This document shows, in pieces, positions 36,437 through 39,070 of a stretch of DNA of 39,070 nucleotides; positions within the stretch are counted from its first letter, which is position 1; each line of letters opens with the position of its first letter. This stretch comes from Pseudomonadota bacterium (lineage in GTDB: Bacteria > Pseudomonadota > Gammaproteobacteria > Burkholderiales > Burkholderiaceae_C). Location: assembly GCA_021847345.1 (NCBI GenBank), contig JAJZTW010000036.1, positions 1-39,070 on the forward strand. Direction: 5' to 3'. The position numbers were made by a program, and so were the translations under genes. The notes under the pieces are model-generated. The model saw nothing but the letters and a program-made list of their open reading frames with translations, was not told where the DNA came from and made no database searches.

Positions 36437-37535
36437 GGGCGCCTCCGACGATGCGCACCCCGTTCTCGACCTCGTCGAGGTGGTCGAGCACCACCCTGTC
36501 GCCGGTGCGCAGGCCTGCCTGCACGTCGACCTGGCCGCCCGCGGCCTCGCCCAGGCGCACCAGGCGGAAATGCGCGACGCCCGACGCGTCGACGACGAAC
36601 ACGCCGGTCATTCCGGCGCGCTGCACGATGGCCGCGCTCGGCACTCGCAGCTGCGCCTGCTGCGCGTCGGCGAGCTCGACCTGCACGTACTGTCCGCTGC
36701 TCAGGCCGCTGCCGGCGGGCAGGTCGAGCTTGGCCGCATGGGTGCGCGCCACCGGATCGGCCACCGGCACGATGCTCGCGACGCGCGCATCGAGTTCGCG
36801 GGCTCCGGCACGCACCCGCACGACGTCGCCGACCCGCAGGCGCTCGAACAGCTCCTGCGGAAGTTGCACCTGAACCTGGGGAGCGCCACCGCCGTCGATC
36901 ACCAGCACCGGCCGGCCGGGACTCGCGAGGTCGCCGCTGCTGGCGAGCTTTTGCGCGACCACGCCGTCGATCGGCGCGCGCACCGTGGCGTACGGCCATT
37001 GCGCCGATGCGCCGGCGGCCGCCGCGCGGGCGGCGGCAAGCTGCTCGTGCGCCACGCGCGCCCGCAGCTGCACCTGCTCCCACTGCTGTCGCGGAATCGC
37101 CTCGGCGTGGTAGAGGTCCGCGTAGCGCCGCAGGTCGGAATCGGCCTGCGCGAGCTGCGCCTGTGCCTGGGCGAGCTGGGCCTGCGCCTGGCCGCTTTGC
37201 GCGCGCAGCTCGGGGGCATCGACGTCGAACAGCACCTGTCCGGCCTGCACGGCCTGCCCCTCCTGGACACGCAGACCGCGTATGTAGCCGCTCAGGCGCG
37301 AAGCCACCTGCACGCTGTGGCGAGCCACCACGGTGCCGGGCAACTGCACGAAACCCGCTCGATCCACGCTGCCGACCACCGCCGTCGCGGCGGACACGCT
37401 GCGCACGGCCTCACCCGTCGCCGGTTGGACGTGGCGCCCGCAGGCGGCGAGCATGGCGCAGGTGGCCAGGCCGAGCAGCGCGCGTCGCGCGGCGCGGCCC
37501 GGCAGGAAGCTTGCTGGAACAGGCGCTTGGTTCAT
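36429..37535 (-). CDS. RND efflux periplasmic adaptor lipoprotein
   Basis: A 368-residue membrane-fusion (HlyD/AcrA-type) subunit linking the pump to the outer-membrane channel. The lipobox is LAAC with Cys32. Lipoyl half-domains (VQVASRLSGYIRGLRVQEGQ and ATVRAPIDGVVAQK) flank an alpha-hairpin with a run of QAQLAQAQAQLAQADSD repeats. Beta-barrel and membrane-proximal domains follow, including VPSAAIVQRAGMTGVFVVD. Its start overlaps the TolC stop by 4 bases and its end overlaps the pump by 8, so the three are translated together. A C-terminal HLDEVENGVRIVGG is typical. Confidence 0.94.
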   Translation of the reverse strand: MNQAPVPASFLPGRAARRALLGLATCAMLAACGRHVQPATGEAVRSVSAATAVVGSVDRAGFVQLPGTVVARHSVQVASRLSGYIRGLRVQEGQAVQAGQVLFDVDAPELRAQSGQAQAQLAQAQAQLAQADSDLRRYADLYHAEAIPRQQWEQVQLRARVAHEQLAAARAAAAGASAQWPYATVRAPIDGVVAQKLASSGDLASPGRPVLVIDGGGAPQVQVQLPQELFERLRVGDVVRVRAGARELDARVASIVPVADPVARTHAAKLDLPAGSGLSSGQYVQVELADAQQAQLRVPSAAIVQRAGMTGVFVVDASGVAHFRLVRLGEAAGGQVDVQAGLRTGDRVVLDHLDEVENGVRIVGGARG

Positions 37536-38986
37536 GGTCGGAAGGAAACTGCGGACAAAGGCCGCGGCGCGGCAGCGGCCGAGGCGGTGGACGAGGAAGC
37601 CGCCGGCGCGCCGGGCGCCGCCGCAAGCACGTCCTCGGGGCCCAGGCGCCCGAGCGCGAGCCTCAGCGCGGCGCGCTGCAACTGCACGCGGTGCCGCGCC
37701 AGCACCGCCTCGGCGCGCGCGCGGTCGAGTTGCGCCAGCGCGCGCTGCCAGTCCACCAGGGTGCCGACGCCGTCGCTGTAGCGGCGACGCACGATGCGTT
37801 CGGCCTCGGCGGCCTGGCGGGCCGCCAGCGCGCGCATGTCCTGGGCGCGCTGGGCATCCAGGGCCTGGCGCCAGGCCTGGCGGATCTGCGCCTCGACGGA
37901 CTGCTCGGCGGCGTCGAGCCGGGCCTGCGCGCGCATGCGCTCGGCCAGCGCCTGGTCGACGTCGGCACGCGCCACGCCACCGTCGAACAGGTTCCAGCGC
38001 AATTGCGCGCCGATGGTGTAGCTGTGGGCGCCGAAACCCGGATGGGCATCGTGGCTGTCCACGCGCGCCACCGCGCCGATCTGCGGGTACAGCTGCGAGC
38101 GTGCGACCTGCACGCCGCCGCCTGCGGCGCTCAGTTGGTGTCGCAAGGCCTGGATGCCCGGATTGGCATCCAGCGCCTGGCGGGTCCACTGCGCCACGTC
38201 GCCCTGCGGCATCGATACGTCGACGTCGCCCGACAGACGCAGCTGCTGCGACTGGGGCAGGTCGAGCACCAGGCGCAGCTGGTCGGTCTCCTGCCGCACG
38301 GCATCGCCGGCCTGCTCCAGCTGCAGGCGCGCCTCGTCGAGCGCGACCTCGGCCGACAGCACGTCGCTGCGCACCACGACGCCCGCACGCCACAGGCGCG
38401 AGGCGGTGTCGAAGGCCAGCTGCGCGGCCTGCAGCGCCTGGCGCGCGACGCCGTCGAAGGCCTGCGCCGAGCGCACGGCGTCGAAGGCATCGACGACCTG
38501 TTGCACGACCTTCTGGCGCGCCTCGAGATTGCCCGCGCGGGCAGCGGCGAGCTGTTCACGCGCCTGTTCGCGCAAGCCGGCGATACGCCCGCCGGTGTAC
38601 AGGGGCATTTCGGCCTGCACCCCAGCGTGGAAATCATTCGCCGCAGCAGGCTGGTTCAGGTTGTCCGGCGCCAGGCCCAGCGGGCTGGCTCCGGAGTTCA
38701 GCGCCTGCAGGAACTGCCCGGCCCCGAAATCCGAGAACGTCGCGCTGCGCTGCGACAGCTTCATGCCCAGCACGTTCAGCGGGTCGTCGCTGCGCGAGAC
38801 GCCCGCGTCGACTCCCAGGTGCGGCAAGCCGGCGCCGGTGGAGCGCGCCACCGCGGCATCGGCCTGGGCCACGTCGGCGGCGGCGATGCGCAGCTGCGTG
38901 TTGCGCTGCAGGGCCAGTTCGAGTGCCTGGCGCAAGGACAGGCTCTCAAGCAATCGCTGGGCCGCCCCAAGATTGCTTGACCCCAC
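37532..38986 (-). CDS. TolC-family outer-membrane efflux protein, start unresolved
   Basis: A TolC/OprM-type channel protein of 484 residues when counted from the GTG at 38986. Both outer-membrane-efflux repeats are present: LSLRQALELALQRNTQLRIA at the N-terminus and YPQIGAVARVDSHDAHPGF with RWNLFDGGVARADVDQAL in the second half. From that GTG there is no signal peptide, which a channel of this type needs. The frame stays open to the right window edge through the 88-bp repeat but contains no other ATG or GTG, so the true start is probably outside the window. It is the first gene of the efflux operon, overlapping the adaptor by 4 bases. Confidence 0.9.
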   Translation of the reverse strand: MGSSNLGAAQRLLESLSLRQALELALQRNTQLRIAAADVAQADAAVARSTGAGLPHLGVDAGVSRSDDPLNVLGMKLSQRSATFSDFGAGQFLQALNSGASPLGLAPDNLNQPAAANDFHAGVQAEMPLYTGGRIAGLREQAREQLAAARAGNLEARQKVVQQVVDAFDAVRSAQAFDGVARQALQAAQLAFDTASRLWRAGVVVRSDVLSAEVALDEARLQLEQAGDAVRQETDQLRLVLDLPQSQQLRLSGDVDVSMPQGDVAQWTRQALDANPGIQALRHQLSAAGGGVQVARSQLYPQIGAVARVDSHDAHPGFGAHSYTIGAQLRWNLFDGGVARADVDQALAERMRAQARLDAAEQSVEAQIRQAWRQALDAQRAQDMRALAARQAAEAERIVRRRYSDGVGTLVDWQRALAQLDRARAEAVLARHRVQLQRAALRLALGRLGPEDVLAAAPGAPAASSSTASAAAAPRPLSAVSFRP

Positions 38987-39070
38987 GGGGGATGAGGCCG
39001 GACCAGCTGCTGTGCCTGCGCACAGCAGCGCGCCGGCCGAATCCGAGCAGCCTGCAAGCTGCGAGGTGGA
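38983..39070. repeat. 88-bp direct terminal repeat, right copy
   Basis: Identical to bases 1-88. This copy overlaps the apparent TolC start region and runs to the window end. Its first bases (38983-38986) include the only usable in-frame start codon of the TolC gene. Whether similarity continues beyond the window cannot be seen. Confidence 0.97.

Noticed and set aside
34691..38980. A 1429-codon plus-strand open frame opposite the RND/adaptor/TolC operon
   Set aside because: It is exactly antisense to three well-identified genes, and its product is a low-complexity His/Arg/Gln/Ala sequence of the kind produced by reading GC-rich codons backwards. No domain is recognisable.
1..39070. Plasmid or phage genome with direct terminal repeats
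   Set aside because: There are no replication, partition, capsid, terminase or mobilisation genes, and the cargo is single-copy core metabolism. The end repeat alone is not enough.

Overview
The window is a GC-rich stretch of ordinary chromosome from a proteobacterium, most likely a member of the Burkholderiales (Betaproteobacteria). This rests on gene content and order: sspB-sspA beside petA-petB-petC, a complete mla operon that includes mlaA, a short-form hisG in a his train that runs into tatABC, a split pntA (pntAa/pntAb/pntB), and an H-NS protein ending in the DNA-binding motif typical of that order. The genus cannot be named from the sequence alone. No prophage, insertion sequence, integrase or CRISPR array is visible.

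Layout. At 154-915 a short-chain dehydrogenase stands alone, followed by tRNA-Thr(TGT) on the minus strand. From 1221 to 5424 (minus) come the stringent starvation proteins SspA/SspB and the cytochrome bc1 complex. MscL follows on the plus strand, then pdxA and a NIF3-family protein (minus) and a single-PDZ HtrA protease (plus). From 25666 down to 9259 a 16.4-kb one-strand train on the minus strand reads mlaF-E-D-A-C-B, an ABC-2 exporter pair, a BolA protein, murA, hisG-D-C-B-H-A-F-I-E and tatA-B-C. Retrograde phospholipid transport, peptidoglycan precursor synthesis, histidine synthesis and folded-protein export therefore lie end to end. Upstream of it are a Crp/Fnr-type regulator, an AT-richer gap, an H-NS gene and the proton-translocating transhydrogenase operon. 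On the plus strand nudJ and mnmA form a pair.

The last 6.6 kb (minus) is a TolC / adaptor / RND efflux cluster followed by a DUF2892 membrane protein and a CsoR/FrmR-family regulator. This is the most accessory-looking part. The regulator has an unusual arrangement of candidate ligand residues, and the cluster is separated from mnmA by a 342-bp imperfect palindrome that fills the whole intergenic gap.

The first and last 88 bases of the window are identical in direct orientation. Taken at face value this would make a 38,982-bp circle, but the cargo is core chromosomal genes and the TolC gene at the right edge has no credible start or signal peptide, so a repeat or assembly-graph explanation is preferred. 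Nearly all coding sequence belongs to recognisable families. The candidates for novelty are the palindrome, the terminal repeat and the efflux/DUF2892/CsoR-like group.
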